Shown here one piece after another: positions 46,201 through 58,200 of a DNA stretch of 64,000 nt. A model generated the notes under the pieces. The model was not told the DNA's origin. It worked only from the letters and a program-made list of their open reading frames with translations, and made no database searches. Source of the stretch: Paroedura picta (Eukaryota > Chordata > Lepidosauria > Squamata > Gekkonidae). The DNA is taken from contig NC_135376.1 of the NCBI RefSeq assembly GCF_049243985.1, positions 45,427,001 to 45,491,000 on the forward strand, given 5' to 3'. The translations under genes were made by a program, and so were the position numbers. Each line of letters begins with the position of its first letter. Positions within the stretch are counted from its first letter, which is position 1.

Positions 46201-49200
46201 TCAATGTAAGAAATGTCTTGACTCTTGCGGGTTGCCACCTGACCTGGAGAAAGATGTCCTGTCCCTTTAATAGAACCTTATTTATCCCCCTGCCTGAAAA
46301 GCTTCAACTGCTCCTGTCTTCACATTAAGCCTCTATTAAAGGGAAACGTCATTTTACTCTTGGCCAGCTGGCAAGCCTGTGACTCACAGAGATTGTGAAA
46401 TAACAAACTCCAAGTTTTGCTGAGATTACAACTCAAATCTTTGGACACCGAGAAGAACAGTTAGTGAAAATGCCTTAGCCAAGAGCAGAGCCAAATCAAT
46501 ACCCTCAAGGCACAGTCTTGGCAGAGACAGCAGGACTCATAATGCACAATGTCACAAAACAGACATACATTCCAGGTGTGTGTTTCTTCTAAAAGAAAGG
46601 TGGGGTGAACCATGCCTTCACAGAGAGCAGGAGATGGGATTTCTCAGTTTACAGCTTTGCCTAGATGCTTTGAATCACAGGAAGTCAGGGAGAAAACAGC
46701 TGAGCAAGGCACAGTGATGTCCACACTAGCCAGGATTGGTTCCTCAACTGACAAAGACCTGTGTGTTGTATTTGCTTGCTGCACCCTTTCCATGCATTAC
46801 AGGACATCCAAAGGTAGATTGCAGAGTCTGAAACCACCTTTACCTGCCGCTTGGAGATTATGAGATTCTCCACAGGCTGGGCAACCATGAAGACCTGCAT
46901 CTCTTCTATGATATGGACCATGGAACCAACCACCACAGCTTTGTGAATCCAGCCATTACCTGGGCAGAGATCAAAAGGCTAAATGTCAAATATCACAGCA
47001 AGCAAAATTTCCTGTCCTGGTCATACAGGCTAAAGTCAGTTCATGTAGCCCTACATAGGATCCAGGTTTCTTCTGGATTCAGCTGGCTATGGGAAGATGC
47101 ATCTACTTCCAGGTAATCAAAAAACAGAAGACTGTCTGAAGAAAGTAAAAGAATTACAGTACAATTCTAAGAAGTCTTACAGGCTCCTAAGGCCACTGAA
47201 GTCAGTGTAAAGCAACTTAGGATGGCTCCCCTATCCTAAGTTGCCCCCTTATCCAGCCCCACTTCTATTTTTCAGTTCGTTGTGGGTGGATCTAAGACTA
47301 AGTCTATGCTGCAGGCTAAAGTTTGTCACTGGCTAGAGTTTGATTAGGGTGTCTTAGCAGAAAACTGTGATTTCTAGCATCCAGTGGAGGAAACCATGGT
47401 AGTTAAACTGCTTTACAGCTGATTTACATCTGTAATATAGAGGCAGCTTTATCCTTTTCCCATGAAGCCCTGTTGCATTTATCTTGTACTATTTCTGATA
47501 TGGGGAAAATATGAGATACAATGTGGAGGACAGAAATTTTGAAAGAATGTATGGTCTGGTGACTAGCCAAGGTATGGCTTATATTTACACCTTGGATTAC
47601 TGGGATGAATCCAGTAGATCTCTTCCAGTAACAACAGTGCTTTCTTCTAGTGTTGTCCACTCTTGCAAGAGGCAGAAAAGACGGCCTGAGCTTTAAACTC
47701 TAGCTAGTACCTTTCTGTGAGAACCAGGTAATGGTTGGCTGGGATCTACAAAAGGCCCACAAACAGTTTTGGGCACCCCAGTTGAAAAAAGATGTAGGCA
47801 AACTGGAACGTGTCCAGAGGAGGGCAACAAAGATGGTGATGGGTTTGGAGACCAAGACGTATGAAGAGAGGTTGGGGAAGCTTGGTCTGTTTAGCCTGGA
47901 GGGGAGACAACTGAGAGGGGATCTGATAGCCATCTTCAAGTATTTAAAAGGGTGCTATATGGAGGATGGAGCAGAATTGTTCTCTCTTGCCCCGGAGGGA
48001 CAGATCAGAACCAGTGGGATGAAATTAATTCAAAAGCAATTCCATCTAAACAGGAAGAACCTGACAGAGTGGTTTCTCAGTGGAACAGGCTTCCTCAGGA
48101 GGTGGTGGGTTCTCCATCTTTGGAAATTTTTAAGCAGAGGCTGGATAGCCAACTGATGGAGAGGCTGATTCTGTGAAGGTTCAACAGGGTGGCAGGTTAC
48201 AGTGGATGAGCGATAGGGTTGTGAGTGTCCTGCATAGTGCAGGGGGTTGGACTAGATGACCCAGGAGGTCCCTTCCAAGTCTATGATTCTAAAATGTGGC
48301 TGCCCACAAACACTGGGACTTTTCCCCTCTGAAGATCGGAGAGGTGCCATTCCTATAAGCCTTCCAGACATTTTTGTTCTGCAAGGTCATCAAACCAAAC
48401 TGACTGTGGGGGATCTCCTGTTAGCTTTAGTGTACTTGATGTTTTAGGTTGACTCAGCCTTCCATCCTTCCGACGTCGGTAAAATGAGTACCCAGCTTGC
48501 TGGGGGGTAAAATGGTAATGACTGGGGAAGGCACTGGCAAACCACCCTGTATTGAGTCTGCCATGAAAACGCTAGAGGGCGTCACCCCAAGGGTCAGACA
48601 TGACTCGGTGCTTGCACAGGGGATACCTTTACCTTTACTTGATGTTTTAAATTGTTTATTATATTGTTATTGCTAAATTTATTATTGCAACTTTTGATTG
48701 TTATCAATCTTGGGGGCCTTTTAGGGCTGAACATTGGCCATTGAGACTAAATAATAAACCAATAAATCAACAAACAGATCTGTCAGAGGATCCAAGCAAA
48801 AGGTGATCTAAAACTGATTAACATGTGAAATCCACTGCTGCAAGAAGTGGTAGTAGCTATCAGAATAGACAGCTTCAAGAGGAGATTGGATAAATATATG
48901 GAGCAGAGGTCCATCCATGACTATTAGCTGCCAGGTACAGCTGGAATGCTTTGTCCGGGGGAAGCGATGCTCTGTATTCTTGGTGCTTGAGGGGGCAACT
49001 GTGGAGAGCCCAACACCAAAGATACACTCATATAAGATTGGAAAGCTTAAAAACAAAGACAAAAAGTGTGAATATGCAGCTTCTGTATTTTTTACATAAG
49101 GCTACGAGGTGAGATGACAACTTGCAGTCCCCCAGGAAGACATGTGATTTGACCCTTAACTTATGAGGAGGCACAGAACTAACACCTACCTGTTCCCAAG

Positions 49201-52200
49201 AACAGCACGTCATACTCTTGCCCATTCAGGGCTTGGACTCTGTCTACGGCTATCTGGGTATAGATTACATTTTTCTTCACCAAGAGGGGGTCCCCATCTG
49301 CAGGTTTCACCTCTTCATACATCAAGGGATGGAGCTTGATGAAATCCAGCACGCTGTTAGGTAAATCCTGGGAGGAATTGAAGCCACTCTTACGAGCGCC
49401 ATCTGTGATGCACTGGAAAGGAATTGGGTGCTATTAACATATCCCGTTGCAACACTTGAGAGATACAAACAAAAACCCTGGCACTGGGCTGTGTCCTTTC
49501 AGTCTTCAGGTGGAGGCTCCAGTGTTTTGAGTGCTCTCCCATACAAAATTGTATTATATACACCAAGCTAGAATGTTTGTAAGAAAGGCTAGCCTAGAAT
49601 CTTCTCTCCAGGAAGTTAACTTAGTGCATACAGAGGGAACTTTTATAGGGAGCATTCTAACCTTCACCTCTTTACTGAGAAAGATATATCAGGTATCAAG
49701 CAGGCTTTTTGCTTGTTTACTTTAGCTCTTGGCTCTGCAGCAACACCTGGTTCCTTGGCAGTAACGCATATGAGATGATTAGTAGAAGAAAGAAACTTAC
49801 TGATCCTGGCCGGGGCTCTGGGACCTCCCCATTGTACTGAGACCATTTGCGGGAGGAGTCCTGGTATTCCATGTAAGTCCCTTCAAAGGCTGCCTGCACC
49901 TCAGAAATGTTGTATCGGCAGATGGCAGACACCTCCATGCTTCTCCTGGAAGATACAGGAAAAGATCATCACATGGGGCCAGAACCTTCCATTTTTTCAA
50001 GAACCCAGAAATGAAACCTGATATATCAGCACTGTAGGACTGCAAGGAATGTGAACTTCCTCTGCTTCTATTCCAACAATGAACAGGCTTCATAAATGGG
50101 ATCCAGGTAGCTCAAGCATGTTGAGGGGGAAGGTGGTCAGTCTCAATGTTATCAGTCCATGTGGCCTATAGCAGAACTCTCTCCTCACACCAGGTTGACA
50201 GATCAGTTAATTCCTAACAATCTATAAAGAATTAGAACTCTTATTTGGTAAGGAACAATTCTAGTGACGATAGAAAACAACACCAGAATAACATCACAAA
50301 ATCTAGCTGGGGTTGTGGGCAGTGAGGCCGTGGCTGGAACATTCCTAAATCTGGAGGTTGGCACCAGTCCCTGTTCTAGCATTCCTTATTTTGATCCTGA
50401 TTTTGATTCCACAGTCACTGCTCCTTAACAATCTGCACTTGTCCTTGCTGCCAGTTACTGGTAATTATCCTTTTGCTTCCTGATCACCCTTCTTCCAATC
50501 TTTGGCTTTCAGCCTATTGTGAAATTTGACCCAGCACCTCTCTGTCCCACATGGCCAACAGAGCAGGATACTAGACTCTCAGCAAAGCCTCTCTTTTTAT
50601 GATCGTAGAGGATTTTCAGCACTCAGGTATCTGACCGGTCTGTGAGTGGTATCTCCCTGGTGCCTGAGCCTGCTAAATCCACTGCGCAGGCCTTCTCTGT
50701 GCTGCTCCTGAGAGACCTGCGACCGTGCAGAAAGTTCCCTGGATTCCCTTCTCCCTGGATTCGGTTGTTGTCTCTGACACCCACATAAAACTTCTCTGGG
50801 CTTCCTAACCGTTCGAAGCCAGATCAGGACAGTAGGCTGAGCAGCCAAGTAAAAAACTGCAGCTGTTGCTTGTAGGAGATGAATCAGATCACTTTTTGCC
50901 ACCGACTGGTCCACTGCATTCCCGAGGCTTCATCATCTCTTGTCATCCTGCGGAGAAACTGCTCAGCCCTACAAAGCCGGAGCATTTTCTCCTCCCCATT
51001 CATACAATAACCACGGCTTCTGTACCAGATATGTTGCATTAACCCTTTCCAATGTCAAATATGCCAAAATTATACACTTTGCATTCCAAATTGCCCTTTG
51101 TGGCTGAATCGCCAGTGTCATCCGCTAACACACCTGCCTTTAACGTACTGTTCCCCTAGCCCTGGGGACACAAAGCTTGTCTTCTGTGTTATCAGAGATC
51201 GCCCTGACATGGATGGCCCAGCCTAGCCCAATCTCTTCACAACTTGGAAGCTAAGTCGGGTTGGCCTCAGACTGGATGGGAGACCACCCAGGAATGGCAG
51301 GATCTCTATGCAGGGGAAGGCAATAACAGACCACCACTGAATGTCCCTTGCCTTGAAAACCCAAGGGGATGGCCATGAGTGTGCTGTGACTTGACATGTT
51401 GACAGAGACTACAGGGGAAAGCTGCTAGGTAGCTGGGAGACAGCTTGTTAATATACACTGTACCATTAACTAGCAGAAAATGCATGCACACACACACACT
51501 GTCTCCTGCATATACTGCTTGGATTATGCTATGTTGCACAGATGCTCACCCCTCAAGTGTCCCCTCTGTGACTTGCCCTCAGCACCAATTCAAGCAAAAG
51601 GAATTAGTGATGGGTGCAAATAAATCTGGAAGGAGGATTTTATTGGCAACCACAAAAGAAAGTCCCCTTGGCTCAATTTGAATTCCACCCACACAACACA
51701 TGCCCACCCCCATCAGAAAATAGAATCCCTAAGCAACTAAAAAAGGGTATTGACTGTAGCGGCAAGTGGGTTGAGAGACTCAAGGACCTCAGCCAGCACA
51801 ACAGCCCAGGTAAACTAGCAGTGGATGAGTGAATCAGCAGCTTCATTCACAAGCAAGACGCAGAAGGTCTCTTTCTTGAATGGCAACAACTAATTCTGTA
51901 TCCAACAAACTGGGCAATATCTTACTACTCTGTGTGTGGGAGGTATAAAAGGTAAAGGTATCCCCTGCAAATACCGAGTCATATCTGAGGGGTGACGCCC
52001 TCTAGCATTTTCTTGGCAGACTCAGTACAGGGTGGTGTGCCATTCCCTTCCACAGTCATTACCATTTTACCCCCCAGCAATCTGGGTACTCATTTTACCG
52101 ACCTCGGAAGGATGGAAGGTTGAGTCAACCTTGAGCCAGCTGCTGGGCTCGAACTCCCAGCCTCGTGGTCAGAGCTTCAGACAGCATATCGGCTGCCTTA

Positions 52201-55200
52201 CTCAGCATGTTGGCTGCCTTACTGTGCCGTAAGTATAGTTTCCCCCATATTCCTCTAAATTGCTACACTTCTTTCTTGACCCTGGAAGAATCAGTCTCAA
52301 GGCTGTGGGACACACAGAGGAACAACCAAGTGGGCTGGAGGAGCTGGAGTGAGGACGGATAAGTGGGTGAAATTGATGCCTCCTTCCTCAAAGTGCCAGT
52401 GAGGGGAGAAGGCAGTTCACCTTTGTGCCCCTTCTCTCTCCAGCCAGCTGACTGACACAGCTGCCCCTATGCATGGATCCTGTAACTCCATAGTCTTTCC
52501 AGCATCCAAAAAGTTCTGCAGAATGAAGAAAAGCTTCATGCACTTTCTGTGTGCTGAGTAGGATAGAGTCCACTGTAACAGTATATATGTGTATTTGGCT
52601 TACCACTGTGCTGATAAGGTGAATGTTGCATAGAAAACAGTACTCCGCCAGTCCCCTCCATCCAGATGATAAACATCCTTGAGGACTTCATAGTAGGGAA
52701 TGTAGCAGGCCAGCCTTGCCTTCATGAAGGAGGTCCATTTCCTTTGGAGGATCTTCTTGCCGCCAAGGTCATTCTGGAATGGGCAAATACAGAAAGGCTT
52801 ACAAAGTTTGTGTTCATCTCATACATGCTGGACCCAAGAGCCCTCAGACACACATATAAAGGGTGGGCTGGCCACTTAACTCTCAGGGAAACTTTCCAGT
52901 GGGCCACTACCCTAACGGACCACCATGGCTGGTTTGTAGTACCAGAGCGAACTCTGAGGTTGGCTTGTTCCAGGGCCATTTTACCTTCCCAGTCTACCAC
53001 TGTCAGATGCTGCTGGAGTTTCACATTCTATGTGTCAAGAGGCCCAGAAGGACCAACAATGGGCACAAACACAGATTACACAAATGGAAATACTCTGTGC
53101 TACTTAGAATATACTGAGACTGCTCCTAACAGGCCTACCCTCTCTATATAACATTTGGATGTTACCCTGGATTCTAAGCCCTTTGAATCTTGTAAGCACT
53201 TGATGTCTGGTACATGTGGGGCTACTGTGGATTTGAAGGCACTAGGACCAAATTGTGCATAACACTGAGAATCTGGAGGCTTGCCCTCTCCATTACGCAT
53301 CGGCCTAAGATTAACAGGTCAGAATCCATGTTGCCAGGCATGAGGTTTGAATGCTGAACATTATTTCAACTTATCTTTAAAATGCAACTGCAGAATGGGC
53401 CAACAGGGATGGGGAAGTAGTCTCTCTACTTCTCATTTCAAAACTGTCTCTGGGTTTCCTTTAGTCCTGGCAGGGGAGAACTGCAGTGCCAGTCATTTCT
53501 CTGTTTTAGAGGCGACTAGGGAGGGGGCAGTTTTGACGGAGGCAATTGGGTATGCATGGGCAAGAGGGGGAACAGTGAACGGCTTTTGCTAGAGCATGCA
53601 GCCCATAATCACCCGGCCCCCCTCACACTTGCCAGTGGCTGCTTTTTGCAGTTAGAGAGCCAGTATGGTTAAGAGTGGCAGTCTTTAATCTGGCAAGCTG
53701 GGTTTGGTTCGCCCGCTTCTCCACATGCAGCCAGCTGGTTGACTTTGGGCTTGTCACAGCCTTGATAATGCTGCTTTGAGCAATCCTGTCAGCTCTCTCA
53801 GCCTCACCTACCTCACAAGATGTCTGTTGTGGGGAGAGGAAGGGAAGGCAATTATAAGCCACTTTGAAAAGTGAAAAGTGGAGTCTAAAAACCAACTCTT
53901 CTTCTGGGGCCCCATTTTTGGAAAATTAAGTCTCAGATCTCCAGCATCATGTATATCCTATTACCTACTTCATACACTCTGGATGATGTCACATATTCCC
54001 CAAATGATGCCCAGACAATCAATGAAATAGGCACTGCACCCCATAAAGGAGCGTTTCCAACACTGAACTAATCAGATGAGCTACTCATTATTCTATCTTT
54101 CTAGGCCCACTAATCCAGCTGAAACTTTTGCTTTCAGAACCTATTTCTGCTTCTCTATGAGACAAACTCAGCAAGGCCAGGCTCTGGTGGACATCAGTGA
54201 AACCTGCTCATTCCTCTACAGTAACAAAAGCCACCACAAGACCAACGGGAAGTCTGTCTCCACCAAACAAGATCATTCCTATCCCAAGATGTAGCTGAAG
54301 CCTCTGGGATCAGAAAGAAGAAACAAAACCTTCTGCCAAAGGCATGGGAGATGAAGCCATAGAGATGAAGCTCCCCGCCACTGACAACCAAACCTCATCA
54401 CCCTCCCTGGTTTGGTTTGCTTCTTTAAAGAATCTTTCTGACTGCATTCATCCAGCTTTAACTTCCTGCCACTGGCTCTCATTCTCTCTCTCTCAAGGCT
54501 TTCTCCCTGGGAACAGTAATCAGATCATCTCTTAAGCTTGTGATCAGGCCCATCTCAAGCTCCTTAAATCTTTCGTGGCCGAGCTCAGTCCTCAGCTCCT
54601 CTCTGAGACTGCTCCAAGCTTTCTACTGGTTGCTAGGACTGAGATTCAGCCAGCCAAGAAACACCAAGCCACAAGCAGAGTCCTCTGTGCCCTTGCAACC
54701 AGAGCCATCTGTCAAAAGCACCCCAATTATGGATTCCACACAGCTGGGTCAGCTCTGCCTGGTGCTTGCTTGGATGCACTTGGAGTATTCTTACTGTCAA
54801 ACCACCAAGGAGGCAGTTGTGGGGGACAGTCTCGTCTGCACTGGGAATGTGGATCGTACCTCAAAGCCCTGAACAGAGTCAGCCACACCTGGAAGATGCT
54901 AGGAACAGGGACTTCTGCTCTGAGCGTTGACTATCCTTGCTGTGCACAAAGGTTTTCAAGAAAAAATGACCACGCTGACCGCTGCAATTATGGGAGTGAT
55001 ACAGCTTATTCAGGGGGCCAAGGGCACCTTGCCACCAGCACAGCCAGAAGCCTATCTCATCTCCCTCTGAACTATTCCTGCCCTGGCATCACAGGCAGAA
55101 GAGACACAGAGTTTGTCCTTGCAGCATTCTGCAGCCCACAGCGGTTCTTCATGATCTCTTTTGTTTTCTTCCAATGAGCCCACATGGGGCTATCTGACAT

Positions 55201-58200
55201 TGTCTTCACCACGGGTAGGCTAGGCTACACCAAGGGTCAAACTAGATGAAATGCCCACTACTCCCATTCAAGCAAGGAAGCAGGTCAGTTTTGATCAGTG
55301 GAACCACATTGCTGTGAAGGGCTAAACCTCTTCTAACGTCTCTCCTGCTCAACCTTGGACTGGATGGGGGGGAGGGGCCCACACCCAGTCTTCACAAATG
55401 TTGGGCAGATCTGTTCACCGTTGTCCTAGCAGTGACTTTCTGGTCTGTAATCTTCATTACTCGGCAGGGACCTCAACCAAGACAGCAATCCTACACAGAC
55501 CTTTGAGGGTGTAAGTCCTCTTGAATCAGTAAAGCTTACTTCTAGGCAAACATGGTTAAGGACCAAAACTTTCTTGCAGGTATTGAGACACCAGCTGGTT
55601 CCTTATCATCTACCCATCAGGATTTGTGGCAGCTTATTGAGCTAAATGGTTAACTTTACAAAAAATGCAGCATCAGAAATGTTTCCAAAACTGCAATGGG
55701 GCATCAAAATTGCAATGGTAGGCTATTAGGCATACTGGTGGAAATCTCTCCTACAAATGTAGCTTGTGAACAAGCCCTCACAGTCCTTGTGTTTGTAGTC
55801 TAGGACCAAAGCAGTAACCAGGCTACAGAATACTGGGACAAACCACCAGGAACAAGAAGGCTGAGTGGAGGTTCAGAGCTCAGCAGCATCTCCACCAAAT
55901 GATCCATGGCAGTCCAAATGCCACCAGCTCTGCTCTCAGGCTGCTCTGGGGCACTGCACCCCGCCTGGGATCTGCCGTCAGAATCCTATCTAAGGTCAGG
56001 GCTCTGCTCATTCCAATCAAACCATGTTCAACTCCTCGATCACCATAGTAAGAGCAGAAGACCTGGAGCCCATCACTGCCCAGACCACAGCCTTTTCCAG
56101 CCTTTATACCATTGAGAAACCCCTGAAACTCTTCAGGCTTTGAGAAACCCCAGTAGTGCAATCATGCAGAATATGATTAGGAAGCATAGCTGTGTACATG
56201 CCCACCCAAGGTCACTTCCCTTCCCACCCCCCCCAGGCCCTTCACTGGCTATTTTGGTAGGGATGGGTGAATCAACACAACCATATATGGTCATATCACC
56301 TGGTAAATGTTTAACAATTTTTAAAAAGGTATAAAAAATAACTAACTCCCACCCATTCAGGAAACCTTTCCAAGGACATCAAGAAACCCTAGGATTTCAT
56401 TAAACCCTGGTTGAGAAACCCTGATGTAGCACAACGATTGGTTGACATCTGATGGACCTTGGCTAGGGCAATGCCTTCATGCCCCAACCCACACTCTCAA
56501 GAACATTCTCAAGTGAGCTTCTCTCAGGGTTCTAAGTGCTGGTGAGGATCCAAGTGACGCGAGCCCTGATGCCAGAGCTGGGGAAATGTTTCCAATTCCT
56601 AAGCACAGCATGCCCCAAGCCTTCACGGCACCCCCTCTCTTTACCTTGCACACTCTGGCCACCCTGGCAACCCTGGGCAGCTGGTTCTTGTCAAAGAGAG
56701 AGGTGCTCTCTTCTCCTGCTCGCTCTGTGAAGAAGTAGTAGATCTTGTCATCGTCCCCCACCAGGCTGTTCGTGCTCTCCCTGACCAACATGGAAGCCAC
56801 AAAGTCAGCATCTGTACAAACCAAGGACAGGGAAAGCATCAGACGGCAGAGCCCTTGAAACAGATCACTCTCACAGCTATGGAACCGCACAGCTTTAGAG
56901 ATGGGGCACACGGGGGCCATGCTCCCTTAGTAATTCCCCAAGCCCTCTCTCTGAATTTTCAGCTCTCAATTCTGTCCTTTCGGAGACAGAAAGGAATATA
57001 TGCAATCTCTGTTTCATCTAATTACTTGGCAGCGGAGTGGGAGGGAGGGCTGAAAGATAGCACAAGGACTCTTTGGCAGAGCTGATTAACCTCCTTCTGA
57101 CTCGGTTCACTCCGCCTGCCCTTTCTGCAGTCTTTTGTCCCTTTCTTTCTTTTGTGTGTTTTTTCCCCTTTCCTTTTTTAATGTCAGCAATGATAAGTAA
57201 AAATGGAGAGCAAAACCCCATCTGACTCTGCTTTATATAGTATTAGGGATTAGGGACTACCTCCTCAGCAGTAGGGAATCTACTTTGGGAGCAAGCTGTC
57301 ATGGGAGGATGGCAGGAAGAGAAAGCCCAGCCTCACTCAGCCCAAATACCATCAATGAGTGCAATCCGCCTTGTTGCAACATACATGGAAAAGAATATGT
57401 GTCTCTGAACATCTGCGGAATGCCTTTGATTCACCAATGTAAAAACTACTAACTTACTCTCCCTAAAAATCTAGGATAAAAGCTCAACATCTGAAGATGC
57501 ATAATAATACTCAGGCAAGCTTAAACCTTATAACAAGTTCCCCTCATTCCCTCCCCCCAAACGGATAACCTGAACTCTTTTCAGAGGCTCCATCCATGAA
57601 GGAATTGAATATAATTTCTATTTCGACATATTGCCTTTCTTCCCACTGCTTAGAAGCCTCATGGTAACCTGCTACGTCACTGGATGAAATGTAATTACTA
57701 CCACTAAGGAGGATGTCATTTTATGCTGGGAAGTCCAACAATCATTTAGCCAAGTAGTACAGCACTGGGCACATGTAACCTCCCTTTCATGAATTGAGTA
57801 TCCGTCAGTGATCACCCTACAATCTACGGCATGCCTCGGCACAAGGCACTTCAAATGCAATTTAATTTAAACTACTGTATTATGGAACTTAAAGCATATT
57901 AGACATTTTTTGGTATCTGTTGTTTCAAACTGACTTATAATCATTCCTCCCTCAAATGCAAACACCCTCCCCCTTGTGACTACGGGCTTGGCTGATAGCA
58001 GCAGAACAGGCCTCTTGACCTGCTGCTTGGGGCAGACAAAAGGGACAGGAGAGACAGTTCTGAGATCCACGGAGCCTACCGTTCAACCAGTGCAAAGGGG
58101 ATTCCTCCGTCTTTAGAACCCGCTGGGACAGGCTGCGTCGGATGTCTGGCTGGCTGCGGAATTCATAGCGTGTTGCCGTATATAAACTGCCATCTGGGAA

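Noticed and set aside
47731-48156. 141-codon open frame as a possible host gene
   Set aside because: The peptide and the following block ending CTATGATTCTA are CR1 3' sequence.
52666-53151. 161-codon plus-strand open frame
   Set aside because: Its first 108 bp are antisense to a clear SEMA4G exon (52773-52604) with matching splice sites and phase; the rest has no recognisable similarity.
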